From Cyanophora paradoxa (Eukaryota > Glaucocystophyceae > Cyanophorales > Cyanophoraceae): 64,000 nucleotides of DNA. Shown here piece after piece: positions 48,461 to 56,951 of this stretch. A program made the position numbers and the translations under genes. The stretch spans positions 62,001 through 126,000 of the forward strand of contig QPMI01000520.1 in the NCBI GenBank assembly GCA_004431415.1, written 5' to 3'. The notes below the pieces were generated by a model. The model saw only the letters and a list, made by a program, of their open reading frames with translations. It was not told where the DNA came from and did not search any database. How positions within the stretch are numbered: the first letter of the stretch is position 1; every line of letters begins with the position of its first letter.

Positions 48461-48862
48461 ATGAACCATCGGGGCTTTCATGTGATGTTAGATTACAAGT
48501 TTTCGAATCCGCTAATTACGGGAGTGGACAACTTAGAGACCACAACAAAATGGTTAATGCACTTTTTACAAGATATTATACAAGAGCAAGGTATACGAGT
48601 AGTTCACAAGCATTACGAGATTTTCGATGGTGGTCTTTCACCTCCTGGTTTTACATTAGTTCTCCTATTAGATGAGAGTCATTGCACCGCTCATTGTTAC
48701 TCAGACGAGGGCATGTTAGCAATCGATATATTCAGTTGCGGAAGGGATGCGGAGCGAAAGACATGTAATATATCATCGTTAATAGAAGAGAGGATAATAG
48801 GTATCTTTGGTGGATCTCCGCATACGGAGAGACATAAAGTATCGAGATTTCCGACACGGTAA
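48461..48862 (+). CDS. speD: S-adenosylmethionine decarboxylase proenzyme (prokaryotic SpeD type)
   Basis: ATG at 48461, 133 residues, the size of bacterial/archaeal class 1B enzymes. The self-cleavage site is LLDESHCTAHCY: Glu72-Ser73 (Ser becomes the pyruvoyl cofactor), then His78 and, in DIFSCG, Cys93. The spacing Ser-5-His-15-Cys equals that of the Thermotoga enzyme (Ser63, His68, Cys83). It decarboxylates S-adenosylmethionine to supply aminopropyl groups for spermidine. The last 37 codons lie inside the right TIR. It is divergent from the integrase gene, with TATATAATTCATAA just before the ATG. No spermidine synthase is seen in the element, so it would feed the host pathway. Confidence 0.88.
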   Translation: MNHRGFHVMLDYKFSNPLITGVDNLETTTKWLMHFLQDIIQEQGIRVVHKHYEIFDGGLSPPGFTLVLLLDESHCTAHCYSDEGMLAIDIFSCGRDAERKTCNISSLIEERIIGIFGGSPHTERHKVSRFPTR

Positions 48863-48910
48863 TAAGTGGTAAAAGAAGATGTAACAGGTTAATTAATTGT
48901 GATTCAGTGT

Positions 48911-49005
48911 AGTGTAACAGGTGTAACAGGTTCTCCCCAAAGTTCCAAGCCGCCGACCTCCTCCTAGGGGAAAGTTTGGGATGAACCCGTTACACCTGTT
49001 ACACT
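48911..49005. repeat. TGTAACAGG hairpin, right TIR copy 2
   Basis: Mirror of 22168-22262. Loop reads AAGCCGCCGACCTCCTCCTA, the same orientation as the internal copy. Confidence 0.88.
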
Positions 49006-49142
49006 AACCATTATCAGTAAGAACCCATTAAAATAACATAATATCAGTCATAAATAATCATAAAGTATCATCAAGTATCATATATTAACCTTGTTGTATT
49101 ATACATCCCGCGTTCCATGCAGCACATTGTAGTTGTTTACGT

Positions 49143-49234
49143 TGTAACGGGTGTAACAGGTTCTCCCCAAACTCGGGAATCCATGACCCCCTCCTAGTAG
49201 CCCAATTTGGGATAAACCTGTTACACCTGTTACA
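49143..49234. repeat. TGTAACAGG hairpin, right TIR copy 1
   Basis: Mirror of 21939-22030. Confidence 0.88.
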
Positions 49235-49545
49235 CATAGAAAATACCATTATAATAACATAAGATATATCAATTATCATAAAGAATACTATGTTATCATT
49301 ATTATATTACACGTCCCGCGCTCCATACAGCACATTGTAGTTGTTTACGTTCTAATGCGGCACCATATCCGCTCCATATCATCATCGCATTATATCCAAA
49401 AGAACATTTTATTATTTTTCGACGGAATTCCGTTAGAATTTCACACATATTTTATACATATTTATTACGATCATTAATACATATTTTACATATAATGCAT
49501 ACAAATATTATTTCCATATCATTATACACGATAATGCGTAATATC

Positions 49546-49842
49546 ACACATAGACAATGCCCGCGTTTTATCAGGAGGCGTGATATAATTTATCTAAGTT
49601 TAAAATCCACCTCAAATACAAGTGATTACGAGAGATAGAGGTAAAATACATCAGAGATACGAGTAAATTAATTTTCAGTAAGGGTAACATTTGTAATTTA
49701 TATGAGATACGCACATAAAAGACAAGAATAAAGGATAAAATACACATAAATTATCGTAAAATATGCAAGAAATATAGGTAAAATATAAACAAATTATAAT
49801 TAAACTTAGCCGAGGGATAAAACGCGGGCATTGTCTATGTGT
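49546..49842. repeat. 297-bp TIR-tip sub-unit, right copy
   Basis: Mirror of 21331-21627, with the 27-bp terminal sequence at 49816-49842 and inverted at 49546-49572. Confidence 0.9.
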
Positions 49843-49848
49843 AGCAAT
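49843..49848. repeat. Target-site duplication, right copy (AGCAAT)
   Basis: Abuts the right TIR. The same junction is repeated at 52586-52591 because the junction itself was duplicated. Confidence 0.92.
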
Positions 49849-50022
49849 GGGGCGGACATCCTGGATCGTGAACTTATCCTGGACAGTCGCATCGTTCGAG
49901 GGCAGGCCATTATCCACCGGCACGACCTCAATGGCCGGCGTCACATCAATCTGCCTGCACGCGCACCCACCCATCTCACCGACCCCGTCGAGCATGCGCA
50001 GTCTTACATCTTCGACTTTACG

Positions 50023-51356
50023 TCACCATCCACAACGCCAAACTGGCTGAGAAGTGCGTGCGGCCCGCCTCGCGAGCGGAAGTGAGCGAGTACTTACGCT
50101 GTGACAGGCTGCTGGAGCTCAGCAAGGCTCGCAAACTCCAGTTCCAGACATGCCCCATCACCATGAGCCCCGTCGACGCTGCGCCGCCGCTCCACAAGTG
50201 TGCACAGTTCACCCTGGCCGTACACCAAGATACGGCAGCGCTACCGGTACGTGTAATGCAAACTGGCGCAAGAAGCACTCCTTTATCAAAAGGACTGATG
50301 GTTTTCACAGCTCTCGGAGATCATCAAGAGCGTGGCGCAGGACGACCGAGAAGTGGCGCTGATCTACAACTTCTGCACGTACGACGTCGGCAAAACGACG
50401 CCGCCAGCCGAGGTCCTCCAGGTCCTTGTCCACGAAGACAAGGCCGCGGCCTGGGAGGCGGCGATGAGCCCGGCAGCAGCAGGAACGGGTCACCCGAAGT
50501 ACGAGACGCTCAAGTATTCGGTGAGCATTGGCGACCCGGCGCGCGAGGGCACGCTCTGGCGGGTGCGGCCGCCGGAGGACCTCGCGGCGCGCCGGCGCTT
50601 CCGCAAGAACCTGGTGGGATGCAAGCGCCACCGCCTCCTCGCCCATTTTGCGCATCGGAACGCAGATTGCCCAGGCCGGGGCTGGCAGCCTACGGTCGTG
50701 CAGCCGGACCCGGCGTCGGCGCAGCCAGCCGCAGCCGCGGCGGCAGAGAACGATCCCCTCGCCGCGGCGGCGGCGGGGCAGGCAGCGCGGCACCGGGCTC
50801 CAACCCGGCGGGGCGAGGCGGCTGCGGGGGTGGCCGCGGGCAGAACCGCGGGCCCCGCCCGGGGGCAGGCGGGGCTGGTGCTGGGCGCGGCGCGGGCGGC
50901 AAGCGCACAACGGAGGCACCGGACCCCCGGGACGCCTTCTTCTCCAAGCGCCCGCGGGCCCTCGCCCCGTTCAACCCGCCGGTGCCGGCCTGGGGCCCCC
51001 CCACCCGGACGGCGACGGCGGCGGATCTAGCCTCGGTGATCGCCGGGGTCCCGGTGCAGGACGGGGCCTGGCCGCCCCTGGTCCCGGAAGCTGCCTCGGC
51101 GGCGGAGGGACCGCCGGGGCGCGGGCGAGCGACCCGGGGCCGTGGCCGTGGCCACGGCGGGGGCTCGCACAGCGAACAGCGCCAGCAGGCTGGGCAGGAG
51201 CCGGGTTTCCATTTCTCCCCCCCAGTTCAGGGGGGTCTCCCGGGCTTCACAATGCCAACTTCCTCGCTGCAGCTCGCGCAGCAGATGCAGGTTAATCAGG
51301 CGATGGCGATGTTTCTTGGCGCCTCCCTAGCCGCCCAGCAGCAAGGGCGCAGCTAA
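50023..51356 (+). pseudogene. 5'-truncated host gene in the rearranged segment
   Basis: The plus strand reads VTIHNAKLAEKCVRPASRAE, then CDRLLELSKARKLQFQTCPI to HQDTAALP at a GTACGTG donor. An acceptor at 50310 opens LSEIIKSVAQDDREVALIYN, continuing through FCTYDVGKTTPPAEVLQVLV and FRKNLVGCKRHRLLAHFAHR. The C-terminal part is Gly/Arg/Pro-rich (GRGRATRGRGRGHGGG) and ends QVNQAMAMFLGASLAAQQQG, stop at 51356. The upstream exon is cut exactly where the duplicated block ends (50022), so the 5' end is missing. No family recognised. Confidence 0.55.
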
Positions 51357-51780
51357 GCTGTAGGACTAGTACAGTTCAGTACAAGTACCTGTACTGACCA
51401 AGTGCAGCCGGGGGCACGATAGCGCGCCACTGCGTCGGGGAGGGGGGGGCCAGGGTGGGGTGGGATAGGAAGCAGGAGGGGCGGAAGAAGTGGAACCGGA
51501 GTGCCCAGCCATGGTGGAGGCGTGACCCTCTCTGAACAACCGCTCCTATCGGGAGCGGAGGCACCAAGTTCCCCTCCTTCCACTACCTTCTTCTTCTATC
51601 CCTCTTGCCCAGCTTATCCTCCTCATCCCGTAGAGATAGGTCCAGTAGAACGTAGCTATAGAATAGAATTATAGAGCACAGCACTCGACGGTCCTTGGAT
51701 AGAACCCAGTCGGAGAGGTTTATTTGGGCGATGTGAAACTCCTAGTAGTTGTTGTTGTGTGCTAATGCAAATCATTCGGA
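51357..51780. other. 3' flank of the truncated gene
   Basis: About 420 bp without a supported gene. Contains AGTACAG/CTGTAC inverted repeats just after the stop, then AT-rich sequence up to the start of the duplicated TIR block. Confidence 0.4.
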
Positions 51781-52765
51781 ATAATATCAGTCATAAATAA
51801 TCATAAAGTATCATCAAGTATCATATATTAACCTTGTTGTATTATACATCCCGCGTTCCATGCAGCACATTGTAGTTGTTTACGTTGTAACGGGTGTAAC
51901 AGGTTCTCCCCAAACTCGGGAATCCATGACCCCCTCCTAGTAGCCCAATTTGGGATAAACCTGTTACACCTGTTACACATAGAAAATACCATTATAATAA
52001 CATAAGATATATCAATTATCATAAAGAATACTATGTTATCATTATTATATTACACGTCCCGCGCTCCATACAGCACATTGTAGTTGTTTACGTTCTAATG
52101 CGGCACCATATCCGCTCCATATCATCATCGCATTATATCCAAAAGAACATTTTATTATTTTTCGACGGAATTCCGTTAGAATTTCACACATATTTTATAC
52201 ATATTTATTACGATCATTAATACATATTTTACATATAATGCATACAAATATTATTTCCATATCATTATACACGATAATGCGTAATATCACACATAGACAA
52301 TGCCCGCGTTTTATCAGGAGGCGTGATATAATTTATCTAAGTTTAAAATCCACCTCAAATACAAGTGATTACGAGAGATAGAGGTAAAATACATCAGAGA
52401 TACGAGTAAATTAATTTTCAGTAAGGGTAACATTTGTAATTTATATGAGATACGCACATAAAAGACAAGAATAAAGGATAAAATACACATAAATTATCGT
52501 AAAATATGCAAGAAATATAGGTAAAATATAAACAAATTATAATTAAACTTAGCCGAGGGATAAAACGCGGGCATTGTCTATGTGTAGCAATGGGGCGGAC
52601 ATCCTGGATCGTGAACTTATCCTGGACAGTCGCATCGTTCGAGGGCAGGCCATTATCCACCGGCACGACCTCAATGGCCGGCGTCACATCAATCTGCCTG
52701 CACGCGCACCCACCCATCTCACCGACCCCGTCGAGCATGCGCAGTCTTACATCTTCGACTTTACG
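51781..52765. repeat. 985-bp direct duplication, copy 2
   Basis: Second copy of 49038-50022. Here the host part (52586-52765) continues smoothly into the upstream host exon, so this copy is the original host junction. Confidence 0.93.
51886..51977. repeat. TGTAACAGG hairpin in the duplicated TIR fragment
   Basis: Copy of 49143-49234, carried by the 985-bp duplication. Confidence 0.88.
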
Positions 52766-53920
52766 GTCGCATACCACAGCTGGGCCCGGACGCTGCCGCT
52801 GCTGTCCTTCACGAACGCGAGGCTCTGCTTGTCGCCTAATTATGAAGAGCATGCATTAATATATCGAGTCAGAAGGACAATCTTAATTGTGCAGCTAGCA
52901 GGGGCATGCGCAGCTCAAATGCGCACCAGGGTGGATGGAGACAAGCGCATGCCCGTCCTTTTCGCCAACTTGGTTGAACTTGACATGCTGGTCCCGATAT
53001 CCGCTCTGTGCACGAGCACGTGAGTGTGAGGTTCAGCAAAACAAAATGTGCGTGCTCGTGCGGGGTTCGCATCCTGATAAATGCAAAGTTCCTTAAATCT
53101 AAAATCTAAATGTAAGTAATTAATGCAAGCAGGAAATATATATAGCGATGCTATGATGCGCATTTAATTTTATGAATTAACGATTGGGAAGAATAAATGC
53201 CGGAAGCTTGACGTTCTGAAATTAAATATAAATTTGAATTTGGGCCAGGGGTGTCCGAGTTCGAAATATGTTCGACGAACCGGCTCGCGCCAAAGACATA
53301 TCTTGCCGCCGGCCTTGGTTGCCTCCTTGCCTGGAGTATCGCTGTATGTTTGCGAGTTCACGATTTTCAAGATGCGATATTCATCTGCTTCTTCCGGATG
53401 ATTCTTGGCATACTTAAAGAAGCGTGAGCCCTTAGGCGGCGCTGGCGCCGCGGGGGCCTCCCAAAGAACGAATGCTGCAGTTGGGCGATGTCATTACATT
53501 TACAGTATAAATTTCGCGCCATGCGCCGTGCCACGGTGCGCGGCGACTTCTATTTGCAGGCCAAATATGAATAAAAGGCGCACGATCGCTTGGATTGCAT
53601 TCTTTTTCTGTCAGCGGCGGTTGGCTCCTGAACTCGGAGCTCAAGCTGCTGTCGTTATCTATATACTTGAAAGCAGAAACACTCATGTTCGAAGCAATGC
53701 ATTTGCCCGTCGACGTCTGCACGCGTACGTGTACGTATACGCGAAGTTGTTGGAATTTAGCCTGGCCACGGCGGCCAGTCTGGCTAGCGCTTTTGCAAGT
53801 TTATCGCTTACATCACGGAGCATAAAGAACCCCTTCGGAATGAAAGGCTTGCCGGTGGGGTCAGGGTCAGGAATTGACTGCACCGCTGGCGTTTCATCTT
53901 CCTACATGGGTGGTTAGATA
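52586..53920 (-). pseudogene. Host gene exons upstream of the Polinton insertion
   Basis: On the reverse strand, an exon reading GDKQSLAFVKDSSGSVRAQL then WYATVKSK ends at a GTAAGA donor (52750). A 53-bp intron leads to an acceptor at 52698, and the next exon reads MQIDVTPAIEVVPVDNGLPS then KFTIQDVRPIA up to the insertion. The frame continues FHIDDSDG on the far side (21,330). Further upstream exons read EEADEYRILKIVNSQTYSDT then CLWREPVRRTYFELGHPWP (53,220-53,460), and IPKGFFMLRDVSDKLAKALA (about 53,760-53,900). Function not recognised. Exons further upstream may belong to the same gene. Confidence 0.5.
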
Positions 53921-54194
53921 AGCTTTCGAGAGCGAAACAAACCGGGCGATGGCAAGAAGTATCTATATAGAGCTATATACATATACAGATATATCGATGA
54001 GACCAGTCTCTGGGCCGGGACGCACGGTGGTCTCATTGTCGATGCCGATGTCCACGTGCGCGGCGATATCTTGCAATTGTAGTTGCGCTTGGGTGCTCGA
54101 CGCGTTGCCTGAATCCACGATGCTGAAAAGAGGAGCCATCAATTTCATCATGCACCGAAATCAAGCCGAGGAGATCTAGCTATAGAGAGCCTAT

Positions 54195-55583
54195 TTAACC
54201 AGTTCGGATGTCGATATTTGCAATTATATAATAACAACGCATATATATGCAACTTAAAATGGAAGTCGCGAGTTGGGACGGTCTGCACCCATTGTATCCG
54301 GTGCCCAAACCGTCAGTCGACGTCGACGTCTGGGCGATCGCGAGGGGCGCCGAGTAGCTGTCAGTGGTCAGGTCGCCGCCAGGTGTGAGGTCAAGGTCGC
54401 CGCCGGCCGTGGGGTCGATGTCGCCGCCGGCGCCGGCCGTGGGGTCGATGTCGCCGCCGGCCGTGGGGTCGATGTCGCCGCCGGCCGTGGGGTCGATGTC
54501 GCCGCCGGCGCCGGCCGTGGGGTCGATGCCGCTGCCGGCCGTGGGTCGATACCGCTGCCGGCCGTGGGCCGATATCGATGTCGCCGCCGGCGCCGGCCGT
54601 GGGGTCGATGTCGCCGCCGGCCGTGGGGTCGATGTCGCCGCCGGCCGTGGGGTCGAGGTCGCCGCCGGCCGTGGGGTCGATGTCGCCGCCGGCCGTGGGG
54701 TCGATGTCGCCGCCGGCCGTGGGGTCGATGTCGCCGCCGGCCGTGGGGTCGATGTCGCCGCCGGCGCCGGCCGTGGGGTCGATGTCGCCGCCGGCCGTGG
54801 GGTCGATGTCGCGATCGCCGCCGGCCGTGGGGTCGAGGTCGCCGCCGGCCGTGGGGTCGATGTCGCCGCCGGCCGTGGGGTCGATGTCGCCGCCGGCGCC
54901 GGCCGTGGGGTCGATGTCGCCGCCGGCCGTGGGGTCGAGGTCGCCGCGGCCGTGGGGTCGATGTCGCCGCCGGCGCCGCGGCCGGCCGTGGGGTCGAGGT
55001 CGCCGCCGGCCGTGGGGTCGAGGTCGCCGCCGGCCGTGGGGTCGCTGCCGGCCGTGGGGTCGATGTCACCGCCGGGTGTGGTGTCGAGGGCGTCGTAGTC
55101 CCTTGGCGCAACGGGGTCGTCATCGCTGCATGCGCAGGTGTCGTCGATCTTGCTGCCCTTGTCGAGGGCCATCGCCTCCGCCTCGACCTCGTCCCGCGCC
55201 GACGCCTGCTGGACGGCGTCGTACTTGGCGCGGACCTCCTCCGCCAGCCGCGCCAGGACCTGCTCTGCCTCCTCGAAGGTCATCCCTAGCTCCGCCGCCC
55301 GCGACGTGACGAGCTGCCGAATCAGCTTTGCGTCCTCTGTCGACTTCTGCGCCAGCTGCTGCACGTCGTCGCGCTCCACCTCCAGCTTCGCCAGGCGACC
55401 GGCAAAAGCGGTCTGCTTGTCGAGCAGCTGCGACACCTTGTACGCGTTGGGCTGCTCGCGTGCCTGCTCGGCCGCGACCTGCTCGGCAACTTTGGCTGCC
55501 TCGCTCTGCACGCGCCCTATCGCCCGCTCAACCTCCTGCCCGCGCTGCGAGCGTTCCAGCATCTGTGCCCACGCCCCCGTCAT
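54195..55583 (-). CDS. Coiled-coil protein with GGDIDPTA repeat tail (may be exons of the interrupted gene)
   Basis: ATG at 55583 opens 150 residues of strong helix (ERSQRGQEVERAIGRVQSEA, KLEVERDDVQQLAQKSTEDA, FEEAEQVLARLAEEVRAKYD). An acidic bridge follows (CACSDDDPVAPRDYDALDTT), then a long tail of GGDIDPTA or GGDLDPTA units encoded by a 24-bp minisatellite, with irregular units that change frame between about 54,520 and 54,590. Stop at 54195 in one frame; splicing may end it earlier. Repeats rich in Asp could bind metal ions. No family recognised. Confidence 0.5.
   Translation of the reverse strand: MTGAWAQMLERSQRGQEVERAIGRVQSEAAKVAEQVAAEQAREQPNAYKVSQLLDKQTAFAGRLAKLEVERDDVQQLAQKSTEDAKLIRQLVTSRAAELGMTFEEAEQVLARLAEEVRAKYDAVQQASARDEVEAEAMALDKGSKIDDTCACSDDDPVAPRDYDALDTTPGGDIDPTAGSDPTAGGDLDPTAGGDLDPTAGRGAGGDIDPTAAATSTPRPAATSTPRPAPAATSTPRPAATSTPRPAATSTPRPAAIATSTPRPAATSTPRPAPAATSTPRPAATSTPRPAATSTPRPAATSTPRPAATSTPRPAATSTPRPAATSTPRPAPAATSISAHGRQRYRPTAGSGIDPTAGAGGDIDPTAGGDIDPTAGGDIDPTAGAGGDIDPTAGGDLDLTPGGDLTTDSYSAPLAIAQTSTSTDGLGTGYNGCRPSQLATSILSCIYMRCYYIIANIDIRTG
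54390..55075. repeat. 24-bp GC-rich minisatellite
   Basis: Roughly 25-30 units of GGGGTCGATGTCGCCGCCGG + CCGT (plus-strand sense), some with a 6-bp GGCGCC insertion that adds Ala-Gly, some with GAGGTC for GATGTC. A likely slippage region, so copy number in this sequence is uncertain. Confidence 0.9.
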
Positions 55584-55599
55584 GCCGCCGCTTGCAGAC

Positions 55600-56700
55600 A
55601 GCGTGCTGGCATTAAAATGGGGCGGGCGGGCGGCTGCGGGCGGGTGCGCACGCCAACGACAGCTTGCTCGAAGCGCTCCTTGAGAGTTGCCAGGATGCCC
55701 TCAGCGCTCGTGTCCGTCGGGTCCGGCTCCGCCTCGGATTCGTAGTTCACAGCATTCTCTGCACATGTTGCAATCGTGATCATGAGCTTTGCGATCTATC
55801 CATATGCATCTATTTGCATGTATGTGGCAATTTATATTCTAAGAGCGTCTTTGAGAGACCAGATCTAGAGCTCGCGATCGGTTGGACTGCGGATGTCGAT
55901 GCTGCAGCTGCTGTGTGTTTAATTTGCGATTGCAACGCACCGTGCTCGGCCGGCACAAACTTGCCGTCGGGCCCGATCACGCACTTGCCCGCGACGAGCG
56001 CATCAACCGCCTGCTCGCGATCGGAGTGCGGGCTGTCAGTTTTCGGCGACTGCGTGGAACTGCCCTGCGCATGCATGCAATTGCAAACGATCGCGAACAG
56101 CCGACCTTGTCGATGCACTGGATCTCGTTGCTCGCGAGGTGGCCTTTGAAGGCCGCTTTTTGGGCGTCGGTGAGCTTGCAGACGTTGTTCTGGGAGACTT
56201 TGAGGAGCGGGCACTTCTGGAAGACCGACTTGAACTTCACGCCCCTGCGCACGTGCGGCGCGCGCGCGCGGCGCCCCCTCAGCGTCTGCTGCGGCTGCCG
56301 CGCGGTGCGACGCGCGCGTCGGGGCGCGTGCGCACAGCTCGATGACGCCCTTTGGTGTGTACATGGTTTCGCCCTTCGGATTGTACGCCTTGTGGAAGCT
56401 GGAGGCCAGGGGAAGCGTCGATGTCGTGATTGGGCTTGCACGCATTTCATTTAATAGTAATTCGACGCACGTAATCTTCTGGGGGCGGATTTCGCCTTCG
56501 CGGTGCCAGTCGTCGGTTTTCTCCACCGCGTACGCCTTGTCGCCCACCGGTTTCTCCTCTTTCTCAGGCAGCTCCGTTGTCTTCTCCTTGCCAACGACGC
56601 GCTTGTCGTTGTGCTGCCGGATGTACGCTGCGCATGCCGGCCGCGGGGCTCGTGAGGGGCACCACGTGCACGTACGCGTGGACGTGCACGAGACTCATGC
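55600..56700 (-). CDS. Host exons of unknown gene upstream of the coiled-coil segment
   Basis: Reverse-strand open segments read like real protein: EEKPVGDKAYAVEKTDDWHR, then KITCVELLLNEMRASPITTS and YNPKGETMYTPKGVIEL (56,340-56,590). Next are FKSVFQKCPLLKVSQNNVCK and AFKGHLASNEIQCIDKV (56,110-56,240), AVDALVAGKCVIGPDGKFVP (about 55,950-56,010) and TSAEGILATLKERFEQAVV (about 55,660-55,720). They lie in succession with plausible splice sites but I could not fix a start. They may be the 5' exons of the long gene interrupted by the Polinton. No family recognised. Confidence 0.35.
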
Positions 56701-56951
56701 ATGAATCAATTAATTATGAGGCGCTTGTCGGGAACGCACTGTTGATCTGGCCAAGTTCCGCGCCAGGCTGGATGCTGCGAGGCCCGGGCGGTCAAAACAA
56801 ATATTTCCAATGTTTTATTGATTAAAGATAGCATCCAGATTCGAATTCGCTCATTGTTATAATTATGATCATGAGCATCTTCTTTATAATCTATAATTCA
56901 ATATTTTGATCAAAGTGAATTGGAAACGGCACGAGCGGCGAAAGAGGCGCA

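Larger units (their letters stand above)
21331..49842. mobile_element. Complete Polinton/Maverick-like integrated virus, 28.5 kb
   Basis: Bounded by 1,091-bp TIRs and a 6-bp target duplication. The interior is about 40% GC against the GC-rich host and has compact, intron-free genes. Diagnostic genes are the double-jelly-roll major capsid protein, penton-like minor capsids, A32-type packaging ATPase, protein-primed PolB, rve integrase and a primase/SF3 helicase. Polintons typically carry pPolB, rve integrase, ATPase, capsid genes and an Ulp1-like protease. Here the protease is not found and an SF3 helicase is added, as in mavirus-type virophages and many polinton-like viruses. It also carries a fibre cassette, a phospholipase and SpeD. 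Near-identical TIRs argue for recent integration. Confidence 0.95.
48752..49842. repeat. Right terminal inverted repeat, 1,091 bp
   Basis: Reverse complement of 21331-22421. The inner edge falls inside speD (GAGCGAAAG), so the 3' end of speD is duplicated at the left end without its 5' part. It carries the mirrored hairpins and the mirrored 297-bp tip unit. Confidence 0.97.
49038..50022. repeat. 985-bp direct duplication, copy 1 (TIR outer part plus host exon)
   Basis: Matches 51781-52765 at a constant offset of 2,743 with no difference noticed. It consists of the outer 805 bp of the right TIR and 180 bp of host exon/intron, so it formed after integration. Confidence 0.93.

Noticed and set aside
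21331-49842. CRISPR array
   Set aside because: Repeats are hairpins, TIRs and short tandem units; no regularly spaced direct repeats with unique spacers were seen.
52418-52852. 144-codon minus-strand frame crossing the TIR-host junction
   Set aside because: Splice signals show the true host reading shifts at the 53-bp intron (52698-52750), and the part inside the TIR is not host coding.
54364-55098. Plus-strand frames made of repeated VDVAAGRG or SPPAVGSM units
   Set aside because: Shadows of the minisatellite; only the minus frame is preceded by a convincing coiled coil.
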